Shown: piece after piece, positions 52,995 through 61,396 of the stretch
How positions within the stretch are numbered: the stretch's first letter is position 1
Layout: each line of letters starts with the position of its first letter
Origin: Comamonadaceae bacterium ALPHA2B
GTDB lineage: Bacteria; Pseudomonadota; Gammaproteobacteria; Burkholderiales; Burkholderiaceae_C
Assembly: GCA_005503065.1 (NCBI GenBank)
Contig: SCOE01000008.1
Span: 119,597 to 183,596 of the forward strand
Length of the DNA: 64,000 nucleotides
Reading direction: 5' to 3'
Notes under the pieces: generated by a model
The model's database searches: none
Seen by the model: only the letters and a program-made list of their open reading frames with translations
Told to the model about the DNA's origin: nothing
Program-made: the position numbers and the translations under genes

Positions 52995-55252
52995 TCGCCA
53001 GCGGCCCGCTCAGCCACCTGTCGTTGCGCACGCGTTCGGCGCTGCGCATGCTGCTGAGCGCCGACGTGGCCTGCGGCCTGTCGGTCGCCCTGGGGCTGCT
53101 GCTGATCTCGGGCGGCGTGCACCTCTGGATGGGCGCGCTGGCCGGCGCTTCGGCCGCCACCGGCGTGATCGTCGCCAGCCCGCCCGACCGGCCCGGCCCG
53201 CGCCGCGGCAAGCTGCGCCAGATGCTGCCGGCGCCGCTGCTGGGCCTGCCCCTCTTCTTCGCGGTGCAGATGCTGCACCACGCGCCATGGCGCCTGGGCC
53301 TGCTGCTGGTGCCCGCGACCTTCCTCGCCTTCCTGGCCATGGCCTGGGGCAAGCGCGGCATCCCGATCGCCATCGCGGTGATGCTCGCCATGGTGTTCTC
53401 GCTCGCCACGCCGCGCCCCGACGGGCTGCACCAGGCGCTGGAGCGCACGCTGCACATGGCGCTGGGCGCGGGCCTGTACGTGGTCTACGCCACGCTGGCC
53501 AACCTGGTGCTCAATGCCCGCTACCGCGTGCAGATGATGGCCGACCTGCTGCTGTCGGTGTCGGCGCTGATGCGCACGCAGGCGCGCCAGTTCCGCGCAC
53601 CCGACGAGTCCGACGACGTGCGCGAGATCGCGGCCCCGCTGCTGGGCCAGCTGCTGCGCGAACAGGCCGCGCTGGCCGACCAGCTGCAGGCCACGCGCGA
53701 CCTCGTGCTCGAGTCGCCGCGCACGCCGCGCCGGCAGCGCCTGGCCGGCATGCTGATGACGGTGCTGGAGATGCGCGACCACCTGCTGGCCAGCGAGCTC
53801 GACCTCGAATCGCTGCGCAACCACCCGCGCCATGCGTCGGCGCTGACCGCCATCCGCGGCGTGCTCGAGGCCGTGGCCGACGACGTCGAGCACCTGGCCG
53901 ATTCGATGTTGCTCTTCCGCCGGCCCGCTGCCATCGTCGATCGCCGGCCGGAGCTGGCGGCCATCCGCTCGCAGCACGAGGACGCGCACGAGGACATGAA
54001 CCGCGCCGGCCCCTCGGCCGCCATGCTGGCGCGCGGCCTGGCCAGCCGCCTGGGCCACCTCAACGACGAGGCGGTGCGCCTGGCGGGCCTGGCGCGCGGC
54101 GAGGTGGCGCCCGACCTGGCCATCGTGCGCGCCAACTGGCAGATGTTCGTCAGCCCCACCGACTGGTCGATCCGCCCCTTCCTGGCGCTGTGGCGCTGGG
54201 ACGCGCCGCCGCTGCGCCACGCCATCCGCGCCGCGCTGGCGCTGGCCGCGGGCTACCTGATCGCCGTCGCCATGCCCTGGGGCTCGCACGACTACTGGAT
54301 CCTGCTGACCATCGTGGTCGTGCTGCGCGGCAGCCTGGCGCAGACGCTGGAGCGCCGCAACCAGCGCGTGGCCGGCACGCTGTTCGGCTGCGTGCTGGCG
54401 GTGGCGCTGCTGTCCTCGCACCCGGGTCCGCTGGAGCTGCTCATCGTCATGACGCTGGCGCAGGCCGTGGCACACGGTTTCGCGGTGCGCAAGTACACGG
54501 TGACGGCCGTCGGCGCCACGGTGCTGGGGCTGGTGCAGGCGCACATGCTCTTCGTCGGCGCGAGCCCCACCTTCGCGCTGCTGGAGCGCATTGGCGACAC
54601 GCTCATCGGCGCCTCGCTGGCCTGGGCCTTCTGCTACGTGCTGCCCTCGTGGGAGCGCACGCAGATCCCGTCGCTGGTCACGCGCACGCTGGCCGCGCAG
54701 GCGCGCCACGCCCGGCTGGCGCTGGCGCTGGGGCAGCTGCATTCGGTGGACAGCAGCCCCGAACTCGAATGGCGACTGGCCCGGCGCGAGGCCTTCGACA
54801 GCCTGTCGGCCCTGGTGCAGGCCACGCAGCGCTCGCTGTCGGAGCCGCGCGCGGTGCGCCCGCCGCTGGAACCGCTGCAGCGCCTGCAGGCCCACAGCTA
54901 CCAGCTGCTCGCGCAGCTCAGCGCCGTGAAGTCGATGCTGGTGCTGCGGCGCGACCGGCTCACGCCGGCGGCCATCGAAGGGCCCCTGGCGCGCGGCGCT
55001 GCCCGCATCGAGGCGGTGATCGGCGCCGCCGCGGCCGGCCGCATGTCGGACGTCGACGACACGACGGCGCCCCCCTCGCTGCCGGCCGGGCCGATCCCCT
55101 TGCCCGATCCTTTCGACAACGACGTCAGCCCCTGGCTGCTGCGCCGCCTCGACCTGGCCATCGGCCTGGCGACGCAGCTGCAGGCCGACGCGGCACGCAT
55201 CATGCAGACGATGGCGGCCGAGTCGCCGACGCCCCAGGCCCACGCGGCCTGA
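52991..55252 (+). CDS. FUSC-family inner membrane protein (YccS-like)
   Basis: This 753-residue protein has two sets of membrane helices, at about residues 20-165 and 410-550, separated by a long cytoplasmic region with coiled-coil character, and a C-terminal cytoplasmic helical domain. This duplicated layout is that of FUSC/YccS proteins, related to aromatic-acid exporters (AaeB). Visible segments include [19 protein letters not shown] and [20 protein letters not shown]. Substrate and direction of transport are not known. The start overlaps the suhB stop by four bases, so the two are cotranscribed. Confidence 0.85.
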   Translation: MIASGPLSHLSLRTRSALRMLLSADVACGLSVALGLLLISGGVHLWMGALAGASAATGVIVASPPDRPGPRRGKLRQMLPAPLLGLPLFFAVQMLHHAPWRLGLLLVPATFLAFLAMAWGKRGIPIAIAVMLAMVFSLATPRPDGLHQALERTLHMALGAGLYVVYATLANLVLNARYRVQMMADLLLSVSALMRTQARQFRAPDESDDVREIAAPLLGQLLREQAALADQLQATRDLVLESPRTPRRQRLAGMLMTVLEMRDHLLASELDLESLRNHPRHASALTAIRGVLEAVADDVEHLADSMLLFRRPAAIVDRRPELAAIRSQHEDAHEDMNRAGPSAAMLARGLASRLGHLNDEAVRLAGLARGEVAPDLAIVRANWQMFVSPTDWSIRPFLALWRWDAPPLRHAIRAALALAAGYLIAVAMPWGSHDYWILLTIVVVLRGSLAQTLERRNQRVAGTLFGCVLAVALLSSHPGPLELLIVMTLAQAVAHGFAVRKYTVTAVGATVLGLVQAHMLFVGASPTFALLERIGDTLIGASLAWAFCYVLPSWERTQIPSLVTRTLAAQARHARLALALGQLHSVDSSPELEWRLARREAFDSLSALVQATQRSLSEPRAVRPPLEPLQRLQAHSYQLLAQLSAVKSMLVLRRDRLTPAAIEGPLARGAARIEAVIGAAAAGRMSDVDDTTAPPSLPAGPIPLPDPFDNDVSPWLLRRLDLAIGLATQLQADAARIMQTMAAESPTPQAHAA

Positions 55253-55333
55253 ACCGCTCCGCCGCCCTGGCCGCCGTGCCCGGCGGCGGCCCTGCCACTG
55301 CGGCCCGCCCCCGGCCGCACCACCGGAGAACGA

Positions 55334-56413
55334 ATGCGTTTCGACACCCTCTTCGCCCACCCCTGGTTCCACACCTGGCTCGCCGCCCTGGTGGCCATCC
55401 TGGCTGCCACCGTCGTGCACCGCATCGCGCAGGCCGTGCTCTCGCGCGTGACGCGGCCCATGCCGCTGGTGCACGCCATGGTCAAGGCCGTGCGCAGCCC
55501 GGCCGGCTTCGTGCTGCCGCTGATCGCGCTGCAGGCCGTCTGGCAGGCCGCGCCCGACGACCTGCAGTTCATCGGCCGCGTGCGGCACCTCAACGGGCTG
55601 CTGCTCATCGCCTGCATGACCTGGCTGGTGGTGCGGCTGATCCGCGGCTTCGCCGACGGCGTGATCGCCGCCCACCCGGTGGACGTGGAGGACAACATGA
55701 ACGCCCGCCGCATCCTCACGCAGACGCGCGTCATCGCGCGCAGCACCATGAGCGTGGCGGTGGTCATCGGCGCGGCCATGATGCTCATGACCTTCCCCGG
55801 CGCCAAGCAGGTCGGGGCCAGCCTGCTGGCCTCGGCCGGGGTGATCGGCATCGTCGGCGGCCTGGCGGCCAAGCCGGTGTTCAGCAACCTCATCGCCGGG
55901 CTGCAGATCGCCCTGGCACAGCCCATCCGCATCGACGACGTGCTGATCGTGGAAGGCGAATGGGGCCGCGTCGAGGAGATCACCGGCAGCTACGTGGTGC
56001 TGAAGATCTGGGACGACCGGCGGCTCATCATCCCGCTGCAGTACTTCATCGAGAAGCCGTTCCAGAACTGGACGCGCAACAGCTCGCAGCTGCTGGGCTC
56101 GGTGTTCTTCTACGTCGACTTCGGCATGCCGGTCGCGCCGCTGCGCGCCGAGGTCGAGCGCATCGTGAAGGCCTCGAGCAACTGGGACCGGCGCTTCTTC
56201 AACCTCGCGGTGACCGACGCCACCGAGCGCACCATGCAGCTGCGCGTGCTGTGCACGGCCGCCTCGTCGGGCCAGGCCTTCGACCTGCGCTGCGAGGTGC
56301 GCGAGGGCCTGATCGACTTCATGCAGCGCGAGTACCCGCAGTTCCTGCCGCGCACCCGCATCGAAGGCGACCGGCCGGCCGGGCAGCCGGCGCTGGAGCC
56401 GCAGCCGGCCTGA
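55334..56413 (+). CDS. MscS-family mechanosensitive ion channel
   Basis: This 359-residue protein has about four membrane helices in the first 190 residues. The pore-lining TM3 region is GVIGIVGGLAAKPVFSNLIA, followed by the beta domain (RIDDVLIVEGEWGRVEEITG, then LIIPLQYFIEKPFQNWTRNS) and a C-terminal alpha-beta domain. This is the MscS small-conductance channel layout with one extra N-terminal helix. Such channels release solutes under hypo-osmotic shock; some have other gating. ATG at 55334 has GGAG eleven bases upstream. It lies 81 bases after the FUSC gene and is probably cotranscribed. Confidence 0.9.
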   Translation: MRFDTLFAHPWFHTWLAALVAILAATVVHRIAQAVLSRVTRPMPLVHAMVKAVRSPAGFVLPLIALQAVWQAAPDDLQFIGRVRHLNGLLLIACMTWLVVRLIRGFADGVIAAHPVDVEDNMNARRILTQTRVIARSTMSVAVVIGAAMMLMTFPGAKQVGASLLASAGVIGIVGGLAAKPVFSNLIAGLQIALAQPIRIDDVLIVEGEWGRVEEITGSYVVLKIWDDRRLIIPLQYFIEKPFQNWTRNSSQLLGSVFFYVDFGMPVAPLRAEVERIVKASSNWDRRFFNLAVTDATERTMQLRVLCTAASSGQAFDLRCEVREGLIDFMQREYPQFLPRTRIEGDRPAGQPALEPQPA

Positions 56414-56454
56414 GAAGCGCCCGGGGCCGCCGCACCCGCTCCCAGGCCCGCGCC

Positions 56455-56513
56455 GCTATCGAATTCATAGCTGCCAGCGCCCACCCCGCGGGCGCTGGAG
56501 GCCGATTTGGCCC
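56455..56513 (+). repeat. GCTAT-N7-ATAGC double-hairpin repeat, copy F
   Basis: It begins GCTATCGAATTCATAGC, then AGCGCCCacccCGCGGGCGCT, then GGAGGCCGATTTGGCCC. It lies in the 283-base gap after the MscS gene; nothing else is seen in that gap. Confidence 0.85.
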
Positions 56514-56696
56514 GCAATGCACGCGCGCAGCCACGCCGCGCGCCTCCCGCCACCGCGCCGCCGCCCGTCCGCCGGCGGTGCATTTCGTCCCTCGCTCCTG
56601 CACTTCGTCGCACGCCGCTGGTTCGGTGCCCGGGCGGCGCGCACAGTCACGCCATCGACTTGCGTCCCCCCTTCACACCGCACCAAGGAGCTTCCC

Positions 56697-57218
56697 ATGC
56701 TGATCGAGATCCTGACCCACACCCCGACCTGGGTTTTCGTCGTCTTCGGCCTGCTGGCCTGGCTGGGCGGCCGGCAACTGGTCGCCGGCAGCGCGCACCT
56801 GAACCGCGTGATCGCGATGCCGCTGGCCATGGTCGGCTTCGCCGTCTACGGCCTGGCGACCGCCTTCGGCCAGTCGCCGGCCGGCCTGAGCGCACTGGCC
56901 GGGTGGGCCGCCGCCGCGGCCGTGGCGCTGGCCGTGGTCGCCCGCATCCCGCTGAACCATGCCGTGCGCTACGACGCCGCCACGCGGCGCTTCTTCCAGC
57001 CCGGCAGCGCCGTGCCGCTGGCGCTGATGATGGGCATCTTCCTCACCAAGTACGCGGTCGGCGTCACGCTCGCCTTCCACCCCGAGTACGCGCACCAGAC
57101 CGGCTTCGCCGTCGGCATCAGCACGCTGTACGGGGTCTTCAGCGGCATCTTCGCCGGCCGCGCCCTGCGACTGTGGAAGCTGGCCTTCCGCGGCCATGCC
57201 GCCACCGCCGCGGCCTGA
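56697..57218 (+). CDS. Hypothetical multi-pass membrane protein (DUF6622-like)
   Basis: This 173-residue protein starts at ATG 56697 with AAGGAG seven bases upstream. About five hydrophobic segments are seen, including PTWVFVVFGLLAWLGGRQ, LAMVGFAVYGLATAFGQ and LALMMGIFLTKYAVGVTLAF. It resembles small uncharacterised inner-membrane proteins of the DUF6622 kind found in betaproteobacteria. No catalytic or ligand residues stand out. The next gene, also membrane-located, starts 32 bases later. Confidence 0.8.
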   Translation: MLIEILTHTPTWVFVVFGLLAWLGGRQLVAGSAHLNRVIAMPLAMVGFAVYGLATAFGQSPAGLSALAGWAAAAAVALAVVARIPLNHAVRYDAATRRFFQPGSAVPLALMMGIFLTKYAVGVTLAFHPEYAHQTGFAVGISTLYGVFSGIFAGRALRLWKLAFRGHAATAAA

Positions 57219-57250
57219 ACACCCGCACCCGTTGCCTCAGGAGTACCGCC

Positions 57251-57562
57251 ATGAACACCGCTGCCCCCCGCCTCTCGCCCGCCGAGGAAGCCCGACTCGA
57301 CCACCTCGCCCACCGCCGCGCCAAGGCCAAGCTGGGCTGGTACCTGCATGCCGCCGTCTATGTGGTGGTGAACCTCGGGCTGATCGCGCTCTCGGTCGCC
57401 AACGGACGCCACTGGGCCATCTTCCCGCTGCTGGGCTGGGGCCTGGGCCTGTTCTTCCACGGACTGGCCGTGTGGGTCTTCGCGCCGGGCAACCCGATGC
57501 TCGGCCGCATGGTCGAGCGCGAACGGGCCCGCCTGCGCACCGCCGGCACCGACCCGTGGTGA
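57251..57562 (+). CDS. 2TM-domain protein
   Basis: This is a 103-residue protein with the 2TM domain layout. A basic helix (HLAHRRAKAKLGWYLHAAVY) leads into a first membrane segment (YVVVNLGLIALSVANGRHW), followed by a short loop, a second segment (IFPLLGWGLGLFFHGLAVWV) and a charged tail. 2TM domains occur alone or fused to LytTR or histidine kinase proteins. Here a LytS/LytTR-type pair lies 1 kb downstream, so it may be functionally linked, but that is inference. ATG at 57251 has CAGGAG upstream. Confidence 0.85.
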   Translation: MNTAAPRLSPAEEARLDHLAHRRAKAKLGWYLHAAVYVVVNLGLIALSVANGRHWAIFPLLGWGLGLFFHGLAVWVFAPGNPMLGRMVERERARLRTAGTDPW

Positions 57563-57640
57563 CCGGCCGGGTATCCACGCACGGATCGTCCGCTTTTTTG
57601 TGAAGAATCGACGGGCCGCAGGCACCGCCACGACAACACC

Positions 57641-58594
57641 ATGCCCACGATCCTCGTCACCATCCTCAAGCTCGCCGTCGTCACGGTGCTGGTGTGCTCG
57701 CTGGCCGAGGCGATCGTGCTGTCGCTGCGGCGCGGCGTGAACGCGGCCGCCGGCGGCTACGACTGGAAGGCCGCCGGCCTCTCGGTGTTCGACTTCCTGG
57801 TGCGCGAATACCCGCTGCGCTGGCTGCTGCCGCTGGGCTTCTGGCTGGGCTGGATGGACTGGCTCTACGCCCACCGCCTGTTCGACATCCGCATGGACCA
57901 CTGGAGCGGCTGGGCGGCCGCCTTCCTGGCGCAGGAGTTCTGCTACTACTGGTACCACCGCGCGGCGCACCGCGTGCGCTGGTTCTGGTGCACGCATTCG
58001 ATCCACCACACGCCCAACCAGCTCAACCTCTCCGCCGCCTACCGCTTCGGCTGGACCGGCAAGCTCACCGGCACGCTGGGCTTCTTCCTGCTGCCGCCGC
58101 TGCTGGGGCTGCCGCCGCGTGTGGTGCTGGTGCTGTTCACGCTCAGCCTGCTCTACCAGTTCTGGATCCACGCGACCTGGATCCCCCGGCTGGGCCCGCT
58201 CGAATGGGTGCTCAACACGCCCTCGGCGCACCGCGTGCACCACGCGAGCAACCTCGCCTACCTCGACGGCAACTACGGCGGCGTCCTGATCGTCTTCGAC
58301 CGGCTCTTCGGCACCTACATCCCCGAACGCGCCGAGGAGCCGCCGCGCTACGGGCTGGTCCATCCCATCCAGGGCTACAACCTGCTGCAGATCGAGTTCG
58401 GCCAGTGGAAGGCGCTGTGGCGCGACCTGCGCGGCGCCCGGTCGGTCGGCGAGGCGCTGGGCTATCTCTGGCGTCCGCCCGGCTGGCGGCCCGGCGGCGG
58501 CGACACCACCGAGGAGCTGCGGGCCCGCGCTGCCGTGCCGGCCGCGGTGGACGGGCCGCCCGCCGCCTCCGCGCTGCCGCTCGCCGCTCCATGA
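57641..58594 (+). CDS. Sterol desaturase/fatty acid hydroxylase superfamily protein
   Basis: This 317-residue membrane protein has three or four membrane helices and the His clusters of non-heme di-iron hydroxylases: YYWYHRAAHRVRWFWCTHSI with HH after it (HxxxH, HxxHH), and APSAHRVHHASN-like SAHRVHHASNLAYLDGNYGG. It should hydroxylate or desaturate a lipid at the membrane. Substrate is unknown; related bacterial enzymes act on fatty acids, hopanoids or carotenoids. The last 40 residues are Pro/Ala-rich. Its stop overlaps the start of the histidine kinase gene by four bases, which suggests a link to that signal system. Confidence 0.88.
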   Translation: MPTILVTILKLAVVTVLVCSLAEAIVLSLRRGVNAAAGGYDWKAAGLSVFDFLVREYPLRWLLPLGFWLGWMDWLYAHRLFDIRMDHWSGWAAAFLAQEFCYYWYHRAAHRVRWFWCTHSIHHTPNQLNLSAAYRFGWTGKLTGTLGFFLLPPLLGLPPRVVLVLFTLSLLYQFWIHATWIPRLGPLEWVLNTPSAHRVHHASNLAYLDGNYGGVLIVFDRLFGTYIPERAEEPPRYGLVHPIQGYNLLQIEFGQWKALWRDLRGARSVGEALGYLWRPPGWRPGGGDTTEELRARAAVPAAVDGPPAASALPLAAP

Positions 58595-59673
58595 GCATCG
58601 ACTGGCGCGATGCCGTCCGCCACTGGCTCCAGGTGCTGGCGCTGTGCAGCGTGGTGGCCGTGTTCACCACGCTGATGTGGCCCAACCGAAGCTACGGCTC
58701 GCAGCTCGTGTATTCGGTGTGCATCGGCAGCCTGTGCTGGGCCACCATGGAGTTCGGCCGGTACCTCATCCCCGCGAAGTATTGCCATGTCGATCCGGAG
58801 GGTCGCCGCGGCTGGCCGCAGGGCTGGTACGGACTGGTGCTCACGGCGGCGGGCATCGCCGTCGGCTTCTACGTCGGCGACTGGCTGGCCTTCCAGCTCA
58901 TCGGGCCGGCGTCGCCAGGGCGAGCGGCCGGTTCGCGCGACGGCGGCACCGGCCTGTACGTCACCATCGCGGCCGCCGCGATCGGCGCCTACTATTTCCA
59001 CAGCCGCGGCAAGGCGGCGGCGCTGGCGGCCGAGATCGCCAAGGCCGAGCGCGACGCCAGCGAGGCCAAGCTCAAGCTGTTGGAGACGCAGCTGGAGCCG
59101 CACATGCTCTTCAACACCCTGGCCAACCTCCGAGTGCTGATCACGCTCGACCCGCCGCGCGCCGTGGCGATGCTCGACCGGCTCAACGGCTACCTGCGCG
59201 CCACGCTGGCCGGCTCGCGCGCCACGCAGCACCCGCTGGCGCAGGAGTTCGCGCGCCTGGCCGACTACCTGGAGCTGATGGCCGTGCGCATGGGTGATCG
59301 CCTGCGCTTCACGCTCGACCTGCCCGAGGACCTACGCGAGGTGCCCGTGCCGCCGCTGCTGCTGCAGCCGCTGGTGGAGAACGCCATCCGCCATGGCCTG
59401 GAGCCCAAGGTGGAGGGCGGCGAGATCCGGGTGAGCGCGCGCCGCGAATCGGCGGCCGACGGCCCGCGGCTGGTGCTCGAAGTCGCCGACACCGGTGTGG
59501 GCCTGGCGCCGGACGCCGGATCGGCCGTGCCACCGCCCCAGGAGGACGGCGGCGGCTTCGGCGTCCAGCAGGTCCGCGAACGCCTGCACACGCTGTACGG
59601 CGAACGCGCCGCTATGGAATTGATAGCTGCTCCCGCAGGCGGGACGCGGGCTACAGTCACTTTTCCCTTGTAA
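58591..59673 (+). CDS. LytS/YpdA-type sensor histidine kinase
   Basis: This is a 360-residue protein. About four membrane helices lie in the first 145 residues. Then comes a coiled segment, the His_kinase domain with the phospho-acceptor in TQLEPHMLFNTLANLRVLI (His170 region), a helical part and a HATPase domain with N box PLLLQPLVENAIRHGLEP and G boxes DTGVGL and GGFGVQQVRERL. It should phosphorylate the LytTR regulator encoded downstream. ATG at 58591 overlaps the preceding stop. The last 20 codons are a copy of the double-hairpin repeat read in frame (AAMELIAAPAGGTRATVTFP), replacing the normal end. Confidence 0.9.
   Translation: MSIDWRDAVRHWLQVLALCSVVAVFTTLMWPNRSYGSQLVYSVCIGSLCWATMEFGRYLIPAKYCHVDPEGRRGWPQGWYGLVLTAAGIAVGFYVGDWLAFQLIGPASPGRAAGSRDGGTGLYVTIAAAAIGAYYFHSRGKAAALAAEIAKAERDASEAKLKLLETQLEPHMLFNTLANLRVLITLDPPRAVAMLDRLNGYLRATLAGSRATQHPLAQEFARLADYLELMAVRMGDRLRFTLDLPEDLREVPVPPLLLQPLVENAIRHGLEPKVEGGEIRVSARRESAADGPRLVLEVADTGVGLAPDAGSAVPPPQEDGGGFGVQQVRERLHTLYGERAAMELIAAPAGGTRATVTFPL
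59611..59673 (+). repeat. GCTAT-N7-ATAGC double-hairpin repeat, copy G, forms the end of the kinase gene
   Basis: It begins GCTATGGAATTGATAGC, then GCTCCCGCaggcGGGACGCGGGC, and ends ACTTTTCCCTTGTAA, whose TAA is the stop codon of the kinase gene. Confidence 0.8.
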
Positions 59674-59700
59674 ACCATTGCCATGCCACGCCTTCCCCAA

Positions 59701-59785
59701 CCGTTCGGGCTGAGCTCGGCCTGTCCTAAGCCTGTCGAAGGGTCGAAGCCTTGCGCAGGCGCTTCGACAGGCTCAGCGCGAACGG
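59701..59785. repeat. Large extragenic palindrome of the CTTCGACAGGCTCAG type
   Basis: Outer arms CCGTTCG..CTGAGC and GCTCAGCGCGAACGG, and inner arms GCCTGTCGAAG and CTTCGACAGGC, make a nested inverted repeat between the kinase and regulator genes. The core is shared with the repeat at 40122-40159. Confidence 0.8.
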
Positions 59786-59822
59786 GGATGGTTGTGGCGG
59801 CATCCTGATCGCCAGTCCAGTC

Positions 59823-60692
59823 ATGCCCACCGCCCTCATCGCCGAAGACGAACCCCTGCTCGCCCAGGCCCTGAAAGCCGAGCTGGCCCAGGCCTGGCCG
59901 GCGCTGCAGGTCGTCGCCACCGTGGGCGACGGCGCCAGCGCCGTGCGCGAGGCCCTGGCGCGCCGGCCCGACGTGCTGTTCTTCGACATCCGCATGCCGG
60001 GCCAGGATGGGCTGGCCGCCGCCGCCGAAGTGGCCGACCGCTGGCCGCACGACGACACGCCGATGCCGCAGCTGGTCTTCGTCACCGCCTACGACGAGTA
60101 CGCCGCCCGCGCCTTCGACGCCCAGGCGCTCGACTATGTGCTCAAGCCCGTGCAACCCGAACGTCTGCGCCGCACGGTGGCGCGCCTGCAGCAGGCGCTG
60201 GCCGCTGGCGCCACAGCGGACGAGGCGCCGCCGGCGGCCCACGCGCCGGCCGTCGACGCGCTGGAACACACGCTCGCCCAGTGGCGCCAGCTGCTGGTTG
60301 CTGCCGGTGGGGCGCTGCCGGCGTCCGGCCTGCCCGCGCTCCCCGGCGCAGCGGCCGCCGCGCCGCTGAAGTTCATCACCGCCAGCGACGCCGTCGGCAC
60401 CGTGCGCATGGTGCCGATCGAAGAGGTCCTCTACTTCGAGGCGGCCGACAAGTACATCCGCGTGCTCACCGCCACGCAGGAGCACCTGATCCGCACGCCG
60501 CTCAAGCAGCTGCTGCCCCAGCTCGACCCCCAGGTCTTCTGGCAGGTGCACCGCGCGGTCGTGGTGCGCGCCAGCGCCATCGAGCAGGTGCAGCGCGACG
60601 AGGCCGGCAAGCTGCACCTGCGCCTGCGCGGGCGGCCGGGCGAGGACATCGTCGTCAGCCGCCTCTATGCGCACCTGTTCAAGGCGATGTGA
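59823..60692 (+). CDS. LytTR-family response regulator
   Basis: This is a 289-residue protein. The receiver domain (1-125) has the acidic pair in IAEDEPLLAQAL, the phospho-acceptor Asp in VLFFDIRMPGQDGLAAAAEV (about residue 55) and the Lys in LDYVLKPVQPERL. A Pro/Ala linker follows at about 130-185. The LytTR DNA-binding domain (about 185-285) shows MVPIEEVLYFEAADKYIRVL and QLDPQVFWQVHRAVVVRAS. It is the partner of the LytS-type kinase upstream, separated by a palindromic repeat. Target genes are not evident. ATG at 59823 is the natural start; a longer frame extends through the repeat. Confidence 0.93.
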   Translation: MPTALIAEDEPLLAQALKAELAQAWPALQVVATVGDGASAVREALARRPDVLFFDIRMPGQDGLAAAAEVADRWPHDDTPMPQLVFVTAYDEYAARAFDAQALDYVLKPVQPERLRRTVARLQQALAAGATADEAPPAAHAPAVDALEHTLAQWRQLLVAAGGALPASGLPALPGAAAAAPLKFITASDAVGTVRMVPIEEVLYFEAADKYIRVLTATQEHLIRTPLKQLLPQLDPQVFWQVHRAVVVRASAIEQVQRDEAGKLHLRLRGRPGEDIVVSRLYAHLFKAM

Positions 60693-60698
60693 GGCGGC

Positions 60699-60736
60699 AA
60701 AAAAAGAAGGCCGTCCCCGCTTGCGCGGAGACGGCC
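60699..60736 (-). terminator. Terminator of the proline/tyrosine-rich protein gene
   Basis: GGCCGTC with its complement GACGGCC (60709-60715 and 60730-60736) and an inner CCGC/GCGG stem form a hairpin. The run of A at 60699-60705 becomes a T tract on the minus strand. It could serve both converging transcripts. Confidence 0.75.
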
Positions 60737-60846
60737 TGTTCAGCCCGGAAGTCGGCGAGAGCCTTGGAATCCCTCGCCCTGGCGCGCCAGTCGGTGGTCG
60801 ACCCTCGTTGCTCGTGAGTGAGGCGCGCCTGGCTCGGGCTCAACCC

Positions 60847-61164
60847 TCAACGCCAGTGGTGATGGCGGTAATACGGGCGCGGTCCATAGTAGGGACGGGG
60901 GCCGTAGTACGGACGCGGACCGTAATACACCGGAGGCGGCGGCGCGTAGTACACCGGGGCCGGACGGTAGTAGACCGGGGGCGGCGGCGCCACGTACACC
61001 GGGGCCGGGGCGTAATAGCCGGGGTTGCCCACGCCGACCGCGACGCCCGGGGCGCTGATGCCGACCGACCAGCCCACCTGCGCGCTCGCCGAACCGGCGG
61101 CGAACAGCGCACCGGCCGCCACGGCACCGGCTGCGGCCCACTTGAAGAATGTCGAACGTGTCAT
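60847..61164 (-). CDS. Small secreted proline/tyrosine-rich repeat protein
   Basis: This is a 105-residue protein from ATG 61164 (MTRSTFFKWAAAGAVAAGAL). A signal peptide (about 1-29, cut after ASA) precedes a Gly/Val segment (VGWSVGISAPGVAVGVGNPG). The rest is low complexity: PAPVYVAPPPPVYYRPAPVY, then three GPRPYY units and RHHHWR. It resembles PXPV/YXPYY-type repeat proteins common in Burkholderiales, with no known function; a cell-surface, cell-wall or metal-binding (His end) role is possible. It is monocistronic with a clear terminator and divergent from glnS. Confidence 0.75.
   Translation of the reverse strand: MTRSTFFKWAAAGAVAAGALFAAGSASAQVGWSVGISAPGVAVGVGNPGYYAPAPVYVAPPPPVYYRPAPVYYAPPPPVYYGPRPYYGPRPYYGPRPYYRHHHWR
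60868..60930 (-). repeat. Tandem 18-base repeats in the proline/tyrosine-rich gene
   Basis: Three near-identical 18-base units encode GPRPYY one after another. Copy number may vary among strains. Confidence 0.7.
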
Positions 61165-61396
61165 GTTGGTTCTCCTTGAACAGAGGCTGCTCGGGTGGGA
61201 CACCTGTCCCAGAACGATCTGCCCATGTGCGTATTGAACGCGTCAGTTGTAAATCAGGATCACGCGGCTCGGTGAAGATCGTTACCAAAAGTGAAGCAGC
61301 TCGCCGACTTACGTGAAATTCTGCGCCGGGCCGGCCACTTGCACCAGCCCGCCTGCGCCCCAGGTGGGAGTAGGCACCGACCCATAGAATTCCCCA

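Noticed and set aside
52706..55675. 989-codon open frame on the minus strand
   Set aside because: It is antisense to the suhB end, the FUSC gene and the MscS start. The translation is Gln/His/Arg/Gly-rich without domains.
53287..56703. 1138-codon open frame on the plus strand
   Set aside because: It is an alternative frame across the FUSC and MscS genes. Its Arg/Pro/Ala-rich translation is typical of out-of-frame reading.
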